Assembly: GCA_029948255.1 (NCBI GenBank) | Contig: JALIZF010001795.1 | Coordinates: 558,001 to 622,000 of the forward strand | Source of the DNA: Telmatactis stephensoni | Taxonomy: Eukaryota; Cnidaria; Anthozoa; Actiniaria; Isophelliidae | Length of the DNA: 64,000 bases | Reading direction: 5' to 3' | Shown here: positions 45,115 through 56,719 of the stretch, one piece after another | How the letters are laid out: each line of letters opens with the position of its first letter | Position numbering within the stretch: position 1 is the first letter of the stretch | The notes under the pieces: generated by a model | Seen by the model: only the letters and a program-made list of their open reading frames with translations | Told to the model about the DNA's origin: nothing | Database searches by the model: none | Made by a program: the position numbers and the translations under genes

Positions 45115-45819
45115 TGTTACGGGACACAAATCAGCACAATTATTTTGAGGTTATTTTGAATCTATTTTTCATGATGGAATCATTTTGATAATTATTAACG
45201 CTTGTGCGCGCATGTGCAAAGTACGAATTACAAGCCCGCGTTGGTCTCGAAGGGAAATCTGGACGAGCAAGTCATATGATTGTCGTATGATCCAAATACC
45301 AGCACGTACTGACCTTGACCAACCTTCCTCTTACACAACCTTGTTGGTTTGGCCTGCACGTGTTTTTGGCTCCTACGACTCGTGTCCCCTTGCTTTTACG
45401 ACACCTTGCCCCCTGTAGTTTATTAAAGTTAATCGGTACTTTAACAGCGCCCTAAAACCCTTTAAACCGATGTACCAGTTGACCTTTTTATGACCAAACG
45501 CTTTCTTGTAAATTGTATTTTAATCGTACAACAACTGATTTTTGATACATTTAGTCTCAAGCATGAATATTGTAATTTCCGTGTTCTTATTAAGGGCCAC
45601 CGCCCCTAGAAATTTCCTAGTTAATATCGAATAATTTTGACAGGTTGTCAGTTAATTAGATTTTCCAACAAGTCCCTATAAAAGGGGTGCATTGTAACTT
45701 AACATTCAGAAGATTATTCAGATTAAGATAAAGAAAGTTGTTGTAGAGTTGACTTAGAGTCCAGAATCTATATCGATTAAAGAAGCCAAGAAAAAGTCTC
45801 TACTGAGTGTCCCTTCACA
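45115..45819 (+). repeat. 5' LTR
   Basis: Begins TGTTACGGGACACAA and ends CCCTTCACA; 705 bp. A TATA box (TATAAAAG, 45677-45684) marks the likely promoter, with R/U5 following. Directly downstream, TTTGGTGGAGAACCCGGG is in primer-binding-site position; the priming tRNA was not identified. Confidence 0.88.
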
Positions 45820-46281
45820 TTTGGTGGAGAACCCGGGTAAGGTAAGCCTTCAAGACTGTAAAAATGCATTAGTACATCAGCCTTGTTTATGTTGCTATTG
45901 ATGTAAAATTGAAAATACGTATTTATGTTGAAATGTTAAATGCCTAAATGTTGAAATGTTAAATTGTCTAAATGTTGAAATGTTACATGTCGATTCAACT
46001 TTTTCTACTCGATTTTCTTTTCCTCGATATCAATCAATTTTTTTCAAACATTTTTAGTGAAATTTTGTGATCTTGCTGTGTATTCAGTAACTTTTAATTT
46101 CATATATGCGTAATTACGATTATTTTTCATTAAATCATTTCCAATCGTGCCTCGTGAAACGCGGAGAACGCAGATTTTTGCGGACAGCGAGCCTGAAAAG
46201 GAACCGCTTTGTAAATCTTGTAAACCAAAATCTAAATCAAAGTCAAAATCTAAATTGAAATCCGAGCCTAAATCAAAAATA

Positions 46282-47616
46282 ATGACCGAACCTAGCAGTC
46301 CTGACTCTTTGAGTCCTGTAGAGCTCGAAACATTGACTAATAAGTTTTCACAAATAGTCGAAGATTCGCTCGAAGGAATCCGAAGTAACATGCGCAAGTT
46401 GAATGAGGAAAGCGCTCATTCATTTTCTGCACTAAGTAGCACAGTACAGGAGCTGCGACCTAAGAAGGGACCTCCAGGGATTTCACGGGCACCCACATTT
46501 TCAGGGGAAAGCGACGATGCTAGTAATTTTCTCGATAAATTTGAATTATATGGAAAATTTCATAAGTGGAACAACGATGAATTACTCCAAGCTTTTCCAT
46601 TATCGCTGAGTGGGACGGCTGAAATTTGGTATTCCACTTTAAATAAAGCCACGTTTACCTCCTACGCTCAATTGGCTAAACTATTTAGGGATCGTTTTCT
46701 CTCTGCAACTTCGAATTGGGTTTTGCGACAGCAACTGGGCCAGCGAAAACAAGGCTCTAACGAAACCCTTAATGAATATTCTGCTGATATTAGAAAACGA
46801 TGCCAGCGATTAGGGATTCCAATTGGTGAGCAATTATATTATTTCGTGCATGGCCTTCGTCCAAGCCTACAAAATCATGTCATTTTGCAACAACCTAAAA
46901 CGCTCGAAGAGGCTGAAAATGCGGCCAGAATTAAGGATTCGCTAGTAGAACCACCTAGCAACAGTTTAACAGCAAAAGATGTTTTGGCCTTACAAAAGAA
47001 TTTTATTCAAGAACTAGAAGACAAGAAATTATTGACTAACCCTGGTGTCGCTGCTTATCAGCAGAAAACTAGTCCTACCGAGAATAGCAATGACGAAATT
47101 AGGCGTATTATTCGCGAAGAATTGCGCTCTGGTATGGGTAGCATCTCTCGTGGGGCCCCTCCCCCTCGCCTACAGTTTAATTCTCGAGGCGATTTTGGTA
47201 GGGCAAATAGGACCACCAACGGACAGGTTATCTGTAGCAATTGCAAGAGAGTGGGTCATCATTTTCGAAATTGCCGTTCCCGAACATTTAGACAAAATGA
47301 TTATCGACCCAACAGTTATAGGCAAAACGATTTTAGACCAAATGATTATAGGCAAGACTATTTTAGACCGAATGAGTATAGACAAAACGATTTTAGACCA
47401 AATGGATTTAGTCCAAATCAGTTTAGTCAACACGAGATGGGGTCAAATGCTTACGGATCAAATGAATTTCGGCCAAATCAATTTAGGCAAAACATAGGAG
47501 CAAACGGCTACGATGGGGCTGACCCACAAATACCTGTGACTCAACAAAACTTCAGGGGTTGGTTCGTTCGTCCCCCGGGTCGTGAAACTCAGCAGAATAG
47601 CAATCAGTCAAACTAG
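46282..47616 (+). CDS. gag: Retrotransposon Gag polyprotein
   Basis: Structural capsid/nucleocapsid protein of the LTR element, about 444 residues from the ATG at 46282; the frame is open upstream to a GTG at 46147. A retrotransposon-gag capsid region spans about residues 70-190 (FLDKFELYGKF, AEIWYSTL, RDRFLS). A CCHC zinc knuckle (CSNCKRVGHHFRNC) lies near 316-329 and should bind the RNA. It is followed by a run of roughly 10-residue N-D-x-R-x-N repeats unusual for Gag. The frame ends TAG at 47616 and overlaps the protease frame. Confidence 0.85.
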   Translation: MTEPSSPDSLSPVELETLTNKFSQIVEDSLEGIRSNMRKLNEESAHSFSALSSTVQELRPKKGPPGISRAPTFSGESDDASNFLDKFELYGKFHKWNNDELLQAFPLSLSGTAEIWYSTLNKATFTSYAQLAKLFRDRFLSATSNWVLRQQLGQRKQGSNETLNEYSADIRKRCQRLGIPIGEQLYYFVHGLRPSLQNHVILQQPKTLEEAENAARIKDSLVEPPSNSLTAKDVLALQKNFIQELEDKKLLTNPGVAAYQQKTSPTENSNDEIRRIIREELRSGMGSISRGAPPPRLQFNSRGDFGRANRTTNGQVICSNCKRVGHHFRNCRSRTFRQNDYRPNSYRQNDFRPNDYRQDYFRPNEYRQNDFRPNGFSPNQFSQHEMGSNAYGSNEFRPNQFRQNIGANGYDGADPQIPVTQQNFRGWFVRPPGRETQQNSNQSN

Positions 47617-49313
47617 TAAGGGTCTCTCAAGGTCGGGAATTTGATGAGACCCCTGCAGATATAACAAACGATGACGTGACACGTACTGATGACTGTGATG
47701 ACAGGACTCTCCACGATCGTGACACGCAAACAGATAATCCACTTACAAATATTCGAGACGATAATACTTTTCAAGCAAATCAAAATAATTCTCAATTTAC
47801 TTCACGGATTGGTTTCCCGGACAATTCGTCTATTAATACTATTGGTACACAAACGGCAAATGATTCAACTAGTTTAAACGATAGTGATGACAATACAATA
47901 AATGTAGCTGAGTCTAGTCATGTTGACTATACACTTATCCCGGATTTACCATTTATGAACGAAGATGTTATCGACAACAATAGTACAGTGTTTTGTACCT
48001 TAGATCTTCCTATTTTATCAATACCTAATTCCATTAGTTCTGTTGGTGTGAATGACATTGAGCAACCTTCGGTTAGCACTCTCGAACTTCAAACAGGAAA
48101 CAATCAATTAGCAAGGCCCACACAACATACATCACACGCTGTGGCTGGCGATCGGCGTCAGACATTTTCCACAATTTACCAGGCTATTTCAAAATGTTTT
48201 GCGTTTCTTAAAGTTTTGCGTTATTTCAAATATATTATTTCCAAAAGAGTTAGCACGTTCATTTTAACTTGTGCAAGACATGTTATAAAGCAAGTTACTC
48301 GACATTTCTTAGTAACGGAGAAAACCACTCCAAGATTGGACTTCAATGATAATAGTTATAATAGTTTCCAAGAGAATACAAAATTTAGTTGTCAAGTTCC
48401 GAAAGCTAAGTCGGATGTTTTAAGTACAAAAGAAGTTCATATATTTAGTCCAAGAAATTCGAATACTAGAGTGCAAATTACAAGTTCAACTACTATGAGA
48501 GAGGATAATAAAACCTCTGCATTAGAAAGAAATATTGACGAAAGTATACAAAGTAACTCTTATGCAAGTACGCAAGCAGAATTTAGTGACGCAGCTAATA
48601 ATTTACCAGAACATGTCAGTGCCATTCATTTTTCACCAACAACCACAAACCTTTCTATTTTTGGGTCTCTTTGTAACATGATACTTAGATTTCTAATTGA
48701 CACTGGTGCAGCTGTCTCAGCAATCAGTGTTCAAGTTTATGAGAAGCTACCTGAACATATCAAAACTACACTTTCTCGAGATACCTTGAGTGCATTGAGG
48801 TCTGTTAATGGGCAGGATATCCCAGTACTAGGTCAAATTGAATTACCATTTTCAATAGATGAAAAGATTTATTTGTTTAAGGTTTTTGTTGCGCAAAATC
48901 TTAGTTATGATGTCATCCTAGGGAAAGATTTTCTGGAACATTTTAATGCAGTTATTGACCTCCAAGGTAATACCATGACTTTGCCTGATGGGATGTCTAC
49001 TGACACAGCACCTGCGCCATCCCCACCTGTGTTACACCAGTGTACTATACATCTTTCAGAAACCACAGTTTTGCCACCTTTGACTGAGACTATTTTGGTT
49101 GCACAACTGAAACGCCCTTTCGACCCAGGTATCACAGGTATTATAGAGCCTAAGTGCACATTATCAGAAACTGAAGTTTTGCCACCACCTAGTGAGACAT
49201 TCGTTGATGTAATATCAAACTACCCATTCGATCCAGGCGGAAAATCTGTTCAAGTCCGCATACGCAGGCTAGACACATATCAGAAGTTTTGTGCAAAACT
49301 TATGTCATATTAA
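47601..49313 (+). CDS. Retrotransposon protease ORF (truncated Pol)
   Basis: The frame is open from 47601 (first ATG 47676) and lies in the -1 frame relative to Gag, overlapping its end by 16 nt. About 340 residues of low-complexity, Asn/Ser/Thr-rich sequence precede an aspartic protease with the catalytic DTG (FLIDTGAAVSAI, about residue 342 from the ATG) and a second conserved block (YDVILGKDFLEHF). The frame ends about 150 residues later; no RT motif follows. Expression would need frameshifting or internal initiation. Confidence 0.8.
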   Translation, partial: QSVKLVRVSQGREFDETPADITNDDVTRTDDCDDRTLHDRDTQTDNPLTNIRDDNTFQANQNNSQFTSRIGFPDNSSINTIGTQTANDSTSLNDSDDNTINVAESSHVDYTLIPDLPFMNEDVIDNNSTVFCTLDLPILSIPNSISSVGVNDIEQPSVSTLELQTGNNQLARPTQHTSHAVAGDRRQTFSTIYQAISKCFAFLKVLRYFKYIISKRVSTFILTCARHVIKQVTRHFLVTEKTTPRLDFNDNSYNSFQENTKFSCQVPKAKSDVLSTKEVHIFSPRNSNTRVQITSSTTMREDNKTSALERNIDESIQSNSYASTQAEFSDAANNLPEHVSAIHFSPTTTNLSIFGSLCNMILRFLIDTGAAVSAISVQVYEKLPEHIKTTLSRDTLSALRSVNGQDIPVLGQIELPFSIDEKIYLFKVFVAQNLSYDVILGKDFLEHFNAVIDLQGNTMTLPDGMSTDTAPAPSPPVLHQCTIHLSETTVLPPLTETILVAQLKRPFDPGITGIIEPKCTLSETEVLPPPSETFVDVISNYPFDPGGKSVQVRIRRLDTYQKFCAKLMSY

Positions 49314-49689
49314 GTCAACCTAATTCATTATGCTTTGTTTGAATATGAGAGAATTGACACAATTTGCTCGTACTCAAAACGAAGAATTGATTGGAAACAA
49401 CGATTTACCGCAATCCGTAATTTCTGCTATTTCCGCATATTTCCATGGCACGAAATCAACTTTTGTTTCCTTCTACTATTTTAGAGAACAGATTCTCTCT
49501 GTTAAGATAAACCAGTTACTGAATGTCACAATCACGATCGTTATCTTTCATTGAATAATTTCGTACACATTCAATTTAATCGAGGACCGCCCTCTGTACA
49601 GTTCAATCGATTTTATTCCGATAAAATATCAACAAATGCTATTCCAGTTCAATTGCTAACAAAGATCTTGTCTCAATTACTTGCCTTAA
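49314..49689. other. Internal region where RT/integrase would be expected
   Basis: Only short, unrelated frames are present; no Y-x-D-D, RNase H or integrase motifs are visible. The distance from protease to the env-like segment is under 400 bp, so several kilobases of pol have been deleted. Confidence 0.7.
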
Positions 49690-50375
49690 GCAAAAACTTG
49701 TAATAAAGGCTGATGTACTAACAAAATGTTACAGTCACGAAGGTACATACCTCTGTCCCGACGTCATCCTGACCAACAACCGCGACAGTACTTGGCTTGG
49801 TATACCCTGGACTCCAGGAACCCAATATAATTTTCCATGCAACCACGTAAAGACAAAATACACTGATTTTCAAGCACTGATCCATCTTGGGGGACGATTT
49901 TTCCCCTCCACCGTAGAACAACGAAGATCAAACTCTTTACCAGAACTCTACAATTAATGACGCCACTGACTGTTTACCAGATTGGACCACGCCTCCACTT
50001 CAACAAAACAACGATAAAAGCTCTCGCCGAAACTTTTACCGCATCGATGGACCTTTAAACCAAAAGATACAACTGATTAAAGACGGCACTGCTTCAATTC
50101 AAGCATCTACAGTAAATACTACGACAGAAATCGTCGCTTGTATCACCTTACCTTAATAGCTGCAGTTGTAAACATTGTCCTGCTGATCCTCCTCGTTTGT
50201 ATCATCCGTCGCTCAAAGCGTCCAAAAAACAAACTGATGTCACTAAAACCGCCATCAATTACGTGAAAGACAGCGAGATGCTCGACTTAGGTGCCTGTAC
50301 AGACTGCCATAGGCCTCTCCAACCATCGGACATCCAAGAAAACGATGATGAAAACAACGACAACCCGTAAACATT
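49690..50375 (+). pseudogene. Env-like remnant of the retroelement
   Basis: Successive broken frames encode a cysteine-containing ectodomain-like piece (about 49720-49960), a hydrophobic membrane-anchor-like segment followed by basic residues (about 50148-50220), and an acidic tail (about 50265-50370). The order resembles the C-terminal part of a retroviral-type envelope glycoprotein. Frames are interrupted by stops and shifts, so no functional product is expected. It could instead be an unrelated transmembrane ORF. Confidence 0.45.
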
Positions 50376-51041
50376 GTTTCAGACCTTTCAACCGCGAAAG
50401 ATATACAAACTCTCATTGCCAAGGATTTTCCTCAGCTATATTTGTGTGTCCTAACGATTTATCACTGCTCGATTTTGGTGGATGGTAAAGATTTCCAAAG
50501 ATTTAAGCTCTGGCATTATCAACCATGAGTGGATGCAAAATGGCTGTCCACAAAACAACCACAGGAAACCCACGATGACCGGAAGTACCACAAGCCACTC
50601 AAGACGTCGACCGGAAACAACGAACAATCAGTAGGAATTACATTGACACATTGAACATTTTATCGTGACTTTGAACATTTTAGTATTTTTATATTTTTAG
50701 TATTTCTATTGTTTATTGGAAATTGAACATTGAACATTGAAAGTTTAGATCATCGACGCACCAGTGATTTTTATTTGAAACTATTTGAAAACGTAACCAA
50801 CAAACAACATAACCAAAAAAATATATATATATATATTGCATTTCATATATTCCAGTCGATCGAACTGGTCAAGGCAATTTTATCAACGTTAACCTTTTTT
50901 TTTTTTTAGTCATTGTAATTATTTTTGGGATCCTTGTTTTATACATTGCCTTTATTCAGTTCGTGACAACTGATCACTTATACCGTACAGACCTTTTTCC
51001 TTCATTTGACTCGCAGGAGCTCGAATCTAAGGAGGGAGGAC

Positions 51042-51742
51042 TGTTACGGGACACAAATCAGCACAATTATTTTGAGGTTATTTTGAATCTATTTTTCATG
51101 ACGGAATCATTTTGATAATTATTAACGCTTGTGCGCGCATGTGCAAAGTACGAATTACAAGCCCGCGTTGGTCTCGAAGGGAAATCTGGACTGGCAAGTC
51201 ATATGATTGTCGTATGATCCACATACCAGCACGTACTGACCTTGACCAACCTTCATCTTACATAACCTTGTTGGTTTGGCCTGCACGTGTTCCTGGCTCC
51301 TACGACTCGTGTCCCCTTGCTTTTACGACACCTTGCCCCCTGTAGTTTATTAAAGTTAATCGGTACTTTAACAGCGCCCTGAAACCTCTTAAACCGATGT
51401 ACCAGTTGACCTTTCATGACCAAACGCTTTCTTGTAAATTGTATTTTAATCGTACAACAACTGATTTTTGATACATTTAGTCTCAAGCATGAATATTGTA
51501 ATTTTCGTGTTCTTATTAAGGGACACCGCCCCTAGAAATTTCCTAGTTAATATCGAATAGTTTTTGACAGGCTGTCAGTTAATTAGATTTTCCAACGAGT
51601 CCCTATAAAAGGGGTGCATTGTAACTCGGTGATTCAGATTATTCAGATCGAAGAAGAGAATTGTTGTAGAGTTGACTTAGAGTTCCGAATCTATATCGAT
51701 TAAAGAAGCCAAGAAAAAGTCTCTACTGAGTGTCCCTTCACA
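51042..51742 (+). repeat. 3' LTR
   Basis: Begins TGTTACGGGACACAA and ends TGTCCCTTCACA; 701 bp, nearly identical to the 5' LTR apart from scattered substitutions and a changed stretch near 51628-51655. The TATA box is at 51604-51611. The preceding purine tract primes plus-strand synthesis in this class. Confidence 0.88.
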
Positions 51743-52726
51743 GTTCGATGCCGCGACGAGGCAGTAGTTAGTTAAATTTGTTATTTCGTTCTCTCTCTTG
51801 CTTCTAGAGTTTTTCTCCGGGCCCTCTAGATCCCCCCACCCCCTAGCTCCATCAAAAACGAACTGGTGAGTTGAGAGTTGGGTGTTTAGACTGTTGGGAT
51901 TTACTCCATTGTAAAGCGCATAGAGACGGTTTAGTAAAATGCGCTATATAACTGCCCAATTAAAACGTTTTTCAAACTAAATTGTCCTTTTTCCAGTTTT
52001 TACCCCCAAATTTACATCAGTTTTTCAAGGCTAGAAGACGAGAAAATTTAAATGTTTTTAATCGCTTCATGATCGTTTGTCAAATTAACGATATTTCTCT
52101 CTGTATAAATAGACGTTTTGAAGTATTTCTGAAAATTGTTCGAATTTAAATTGGAAAAAGACAATTTAGTTTGGAACGTGTTTTAAAAAATTGTACCTTT
52201 ATATCAAATGGTATATTCATATACAATTAAATGGTATACTTATTTTGACTGATTGGAAATGTACATTGTGTTATAGGTTCAAGAATAGGGACGATTGTGG
52301 CACTGGGCGTGTCAGGATTTCTTTGCGACTCCGAAGTTATGGGTGGATGGCCTTCGGTTTTCTACTTATTTGGTAATATATACAACAGTAATAATAATAG
52401 AATGCAAACTGCGACACGTTTTCTCTTTGTTGTAACGTTTTAACCATTTATGGGTAGATGTACTTCTACACCCCTCTACTTCATGTAATGTATTTTCTTC
52501 ATGGTATTTTTGCTTTCTTTTCCGACAAAGGCTCGTTGGGGATTCTGTGGTTTATTGTGTGGACTGCACTTGTTCACGACAAACCCTCTAGCCACCCTAG
52601 AATATCCATAGAGGAAAAAGAGCACATTTTGTCGTCGTTGGGATCATCTAGCGATGTTCATCTTGGAAAGGTATTTTGATCGATTGTTATACTTTACTGC
52701 AGATGATTGGTCATTCTTCAGCTCCT

Positions 52727-52905
52727 CCCTTCCTTCCCTCCTTCCCTCCTTCCCTCCTTCCTTCCTTCCTTCCTCCCTCCTTCCCTCTTTCCTTCCCTCT
52801 TTCCTTCCTTTCCTCCTTCCTTCTCTCCTCCTTTTTTATTTCCTTCCATCCATCCATCCATCCATCCATCCATCCATCCATCCATCCATCTATCCATCCC
52901 CCTCC
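52727..52905. repeat. TTCC and CATC microsatellites
   Basis: A pyrimidine-rich TTCC/CTCC run is followed by about 12 CATC units (about 52845-52900) within an SLC17 intron. Confidence 0.95.
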
Positions 52906-54528
52906 TTCGATCGTTCAAACTGCTGGCTTGCATGATATGTGACATCACGACAGAACTTCAGCAAAAGATTTCTAATTAGTGTCTGTTGTTGACTCATCCA
53001 ACATGGCTACCATATTTTTGATTTTTAAATCTCAGGGAGATGATTGAAATCCATTTATGATTCTTTATTCAAGGTCCACTCAACGCCATGGTTGTCCATA
53101 GCAACGTCACCTGCTGTCTGGGCTATCTTGATAGTAAACTTTTGCACAAGCTGGGGATTTTATATTTACCTGGCCTCATTGCCATCGTATTACCAACAGG
53201 TTCTTAATTTTAATATATCAACGGTAAGCCATAGAGACAGACTTTTCTTTCTATTCTAACTTAACAAATAGATTATATTTTTCCGTGCATGGCATGACTG
53301 TTGTTCTCGCCACATTTTGACGTCACTCTTCTGTGCACCTATTTGAGTAAAGACCCATGGAAAAATGGAGTCTATTGTCTCATATGATATTCATCGAAAC
53401 ATTTCAACCAATCAGATTGTGCGTAATACTCCAATTATTGTATAAACTAAAATCACTCACAGCGCACAATCATACCGATTAAAGTGTGCGTACCAATTAT
53501 GATATTATATTTTATATAATCAACATCATATAACGCGCGCTCTCATTGGCCAAAGGACGCGTATACTGCGAACTGCGCGCGCGCTCTTTTCACATTTTTG
53601 GTCAGTGTAAATGAATACGGAATATGCTTGAAAACAATGTTGTATTTTATTAAAAAAATAGATAACTTGCCCACTGTGCTGTGTGCAGATTTTGAGCACT
53701 TGGGGATGAAGTCACAGACTTGAATCTTACGACATCCGCTACGATTGGTTGAAATATTTCCAGTAAAAAGTATATAAAACAAATAGATTCTATTATCTAA
53801 CAGATACACAGGCTTCGTCTCGTGGCGTTCTTTTTCGTTCCAACGTTTTGACGTCATCTGTGCTTCTATCAGGGTACAGACACACAGAAAATGGAGTCTA
53901 TTTATTCATTAAAAAACATTCGTGAAACATTAATGAGAATAATTTCTTGCTTCAGAATGGTATAGTATCTGCAATCCCTAATGCTGCAGCATATGTGGTT
54001 ATAGTGCTGTCAGGAATACTTGCCGATTGGTTGCAAACCTCAGGAAAATGTACCACTGTTGTAGTTAGGAAGGCGTTTACTACTGTTAGTAAGTATATCG
54101 CTACAATTGAATTCCCCAATTTCGTGTTAGTATCGCGATTCTCCTATCACTTTGATCTACAGAGAGACGGCGTTATTTTCCGATAATGTCGTCTCAAAAT
54201 CAGCGCTCGTAATTGGCCCCAACATTGAGGACTGCATCGAAGTGGCTTTCTTCAAAATCACAAAAACCGACTTAAAATCAATTCAAAATAGAACTGCAAA
54301 TATGGAACAACTTTTTAGATAATATCCGTGATAAAATGACCGAAGACAATGACATATTTTGATAAAAAATAGCCGCTAAGTTGAATTAAAAATCGCGTTT
54401 AGTTTACAGAAATAGAGAAATAAACATACGTACGGGTAGCGCATTACATCATCATGGACGTCTCATGCTAGCCTCAGAGCGTCTATGACGTACAGATAAG
54501 AGGACAAAGACGAGAGAGGCATCGTTCC

Positions 54529-54664
54529 TTCCCCCTCCCCTCCCCTCCCCTCCCCTCCCCTCCCCTCCCCTCCCCTCCCCTCCCCTCCCCTCCCCTCCCC
54601 TCCCCTCCCCTCCCCTCCCCTCCCCTCCCCTCCCCTCCCCTCCCCTCCCCTCCCCTCCCCTCCC
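54529..54664. repeat. Long CCCCT pentamer array
   Basis: About 25 uninterrupted CCCCT units lie in the SLC17 intron. The minus strand is a continuous GGGGA array able to form stacked G-quadruplexes. Confidence 0.97.
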
Positions 54665-55696
54665 TTTTTCTTTACACGCCGTCGTAGGCTTCCGAACATG
54701 ACGGTCATCATTACGATAATTATTTTCATGATTGCCACCAAACAACACGGCTATCGTCCTTGTCGTCATCATCATTATTATGATCATCATCATCATATGC
54801 TACCGTCTTTTATCATTATCTTCATTACAAACAGAAATATTATCATCAAGACTTATCAGTGCATTATTGATTTCCTCAAGGTCTTGTACCTCCTGCCTGC
54901 TTGCTTATTGCCAATAGTTACACAGGTTGTAGTGAGAAAACTTTGTCTGTCGTACTCTTCACCATTGCTGTGGGTCTTAACGGGTCCTGCGCATCAGGCT
55001 TCTTGATCAGTCATCTTGACATTGCTCCAAGATTTGCAGGGCTGTTGATAGGTATTTCTAATACTGTAGCAACTTTGGCGGGAATTATCTCACCTTACGT
55101 TACTGGTTGGATCATTAATAACAAGGTAAGATGTGAGCAGATTCCAAGTTCCTGCCGTCACCGTGCCGTCACCGTGCGGTGCCGTTTTCACAGTCATACG
55201 AAATCTACTCTATATCATATAACGTCGTCCCTTCTTGATGGCATTTGAATGTGACGACGAAAGAGAAAACTCTTCTATTTCATTCTGATTTTGACTGGAA
55301 ATACATTCGTGTTTAATAAGGGTTTATCTCCGCGCGGCCATGTAATATCCTCTATATACACAACAGAGAGAGACTCTAATTTAAGTCTGTCCCTATAACT
55401 AGATATAGACAAGACCTATTCAAAGTCTATTTGAATTGGCAATATTGTTCCCTGAGATTGTGTATAAATGAGAACATGTGCTACATCCTTCTCACTTCAT
55501 TCGATTCCACGTTACTTTGCTACACGATAAAATTGCTGCGCGCAATGTTGGGGAATTATTCGATTCTGTTTTTGCAGCTGTTCCATGCAATGTTGTACGG
55601 TCCTGCTCGTGTCCGCGCGCTATAATTTTATTTGCATTAGAGAGGTTTTTAGCACTTTTTATAACAGAAAAATCGGGTCATACGATAAAATGCTTA

Positions 55697-55829
55697 TATT
55701 GACTGAGTTAGGTCGACCAGACAGGGAAATATTTGGCTCTTGGTCATTTGTATAGACCTCGCTGATCGGTCCGTACGGTATAACCTCGAGCCAAATATTT
55801 CCCCGTCTGGCCCTCCCACTCAGTCAATA
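55697..55829. mobile_element. Foldback MITE in last SLC17 intron
   Basis: TATTGACTGAGT and CAGTCAATA ends, with inner pairs GGGAAATATTTGGCTC and GAGCCAAATATTTCCC. Confidence 0.7.
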
Positions 55830-56719
55830 AGTACAGCTTTCTGTTCGGTCTTGACTTGACAACTGTTGCTTCGAGCATCGAGAACGTTTTTTGAAATAAG
55901 TGTAAGTAAGGCTTCAATTCAGCGTAGTGTACATTGTCTTTGATTTCATTGCAGCCAACAAGAGAACAGTGGCAGAAAGTATTTTACCTTTCAGCTGCAA
56001 TTTACCTCGTTGGCGCAGTGGTATTTCTCGTTTTTGGTTCTTCCAAAGAACAACCATGGAACACACCAATTCAATGAAACATAAAGAAGGTGAAGCGGAA
56101 TCTGTAGCGTTTACAAAGGATGAAAGTAGTAATAGAAATGATATATGTAAGCTGGCTGATGCATAAAAAAGGGGAAAAAACTAGGTCTTTGGCATATCAG
56201 CCGTGCCAGCGTAAATACCGGTCAGCGGACAGAGGATACAAAAAACAAAATGGCGGATATAACAATATGGCGGACGTAACAGCAAGTGATAACATGACGA
56301 GTATAGGCGAACCGCTGGACGGAAGTGGCCTCAATTACGGTTTTAACCTGGCTTAGGGCTACCTCTATCATAAAGAGAGTCGTATATAGTCCCCCCAAAG
56401 TTTTTCGGAGCATTACTGTCGAGTGCAGAAGTACGAACAGCTAGAAATAATCCTTTCAAAATTATTTATTTGTCCAAGGCAATAGAAGTTGGAGACATGC
56501 GCAGATGTTATCACTTGCTGCTGGCGGACGTTTATTGAAATTTCTCTATATTATTGTAAAACAAATTCTTCCGTGCTCCCTTACAAATATGCGATATAAA
56601 GGTAAAGTTTTATAAGGAAGTACTATCTAAATCAATCTTATCTCTTTCGTCTTATGCAACAATTTTTGTTCCGAGCTTTGCAGTCGGTGACCCATCATCA
56701 GGAAAACTGTGTACAAGGA

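Larger units (their letters stand above)
45115..51742 (+). mobile_element. Gypsy-like LTR retrotransposon, pol-deleted
   Basis: Complete structure from TG (45115) to CA (51742): 5' LTR, leader, gag, protease, a short internal region that lacks reverse transcriptase, RNase H and integrase, an env-like remnant, a purine-rich tract (about 51027-51040, GGAGGGAGGA) and the 3' LTR. The LTRs differ at a modest number of positions, so the insertion is fairly recent. Flanking bases do not match (GCCAT before, GTTCG after), so there is no target-site duplication. It can only move with proteins from a full-length relative. Confidence 0.88.
52277..56077 (+). pseudogene. SLC17 (sialin/VGLUT-like) transporter, 5'-truncated
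   Basis: Six exons, phases consistent: 52277-52372 (GTIVALGVSGFLCDS, GGWPSVFYLFG), 52531-52670 (LWFIVWTALVHDKPSSHPRI), 53074-53223 (SPAVWAILIVNFCTSWGFYI), 53956-54088 (SGILADWLQ), 54881-55125 (SHLDIAPRFAGLLIGISNT) and 55955-56077 (VFLVFGSSKEQPWNTPIQ, stop TGA). These are the C-terminal half of a major-facilitator organic-anion transporter of the SLC17 family (sialin, vesicular glutamate or phosphate-type carriers), about 295 residues with roughly the last eight membrane helices. All frames are intact. The N-terminal exons are absent: upstream lies the LTR retrotransposon (ends 51742). Either the gene was cut by a rearrangement, or its 5' exons lie before the element and were not recognised. 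Confidence 0.82.

Noticed and set aside
46044..46397. 117-codon minus-strand frame
   Set aside because: It is antisense to the lysine-rich start of gag and has no motif.
52654..52979. Several long frames rich in Pro, Ser and Phe
   Set aside because: They arise from TTCC and CATC microsatellites in all frames.
54452..54796. Gly/Arg-rich minus-strand frames
   Set aside because: They are a translation of the CCCCT array, open in every frame because of the pentamer.
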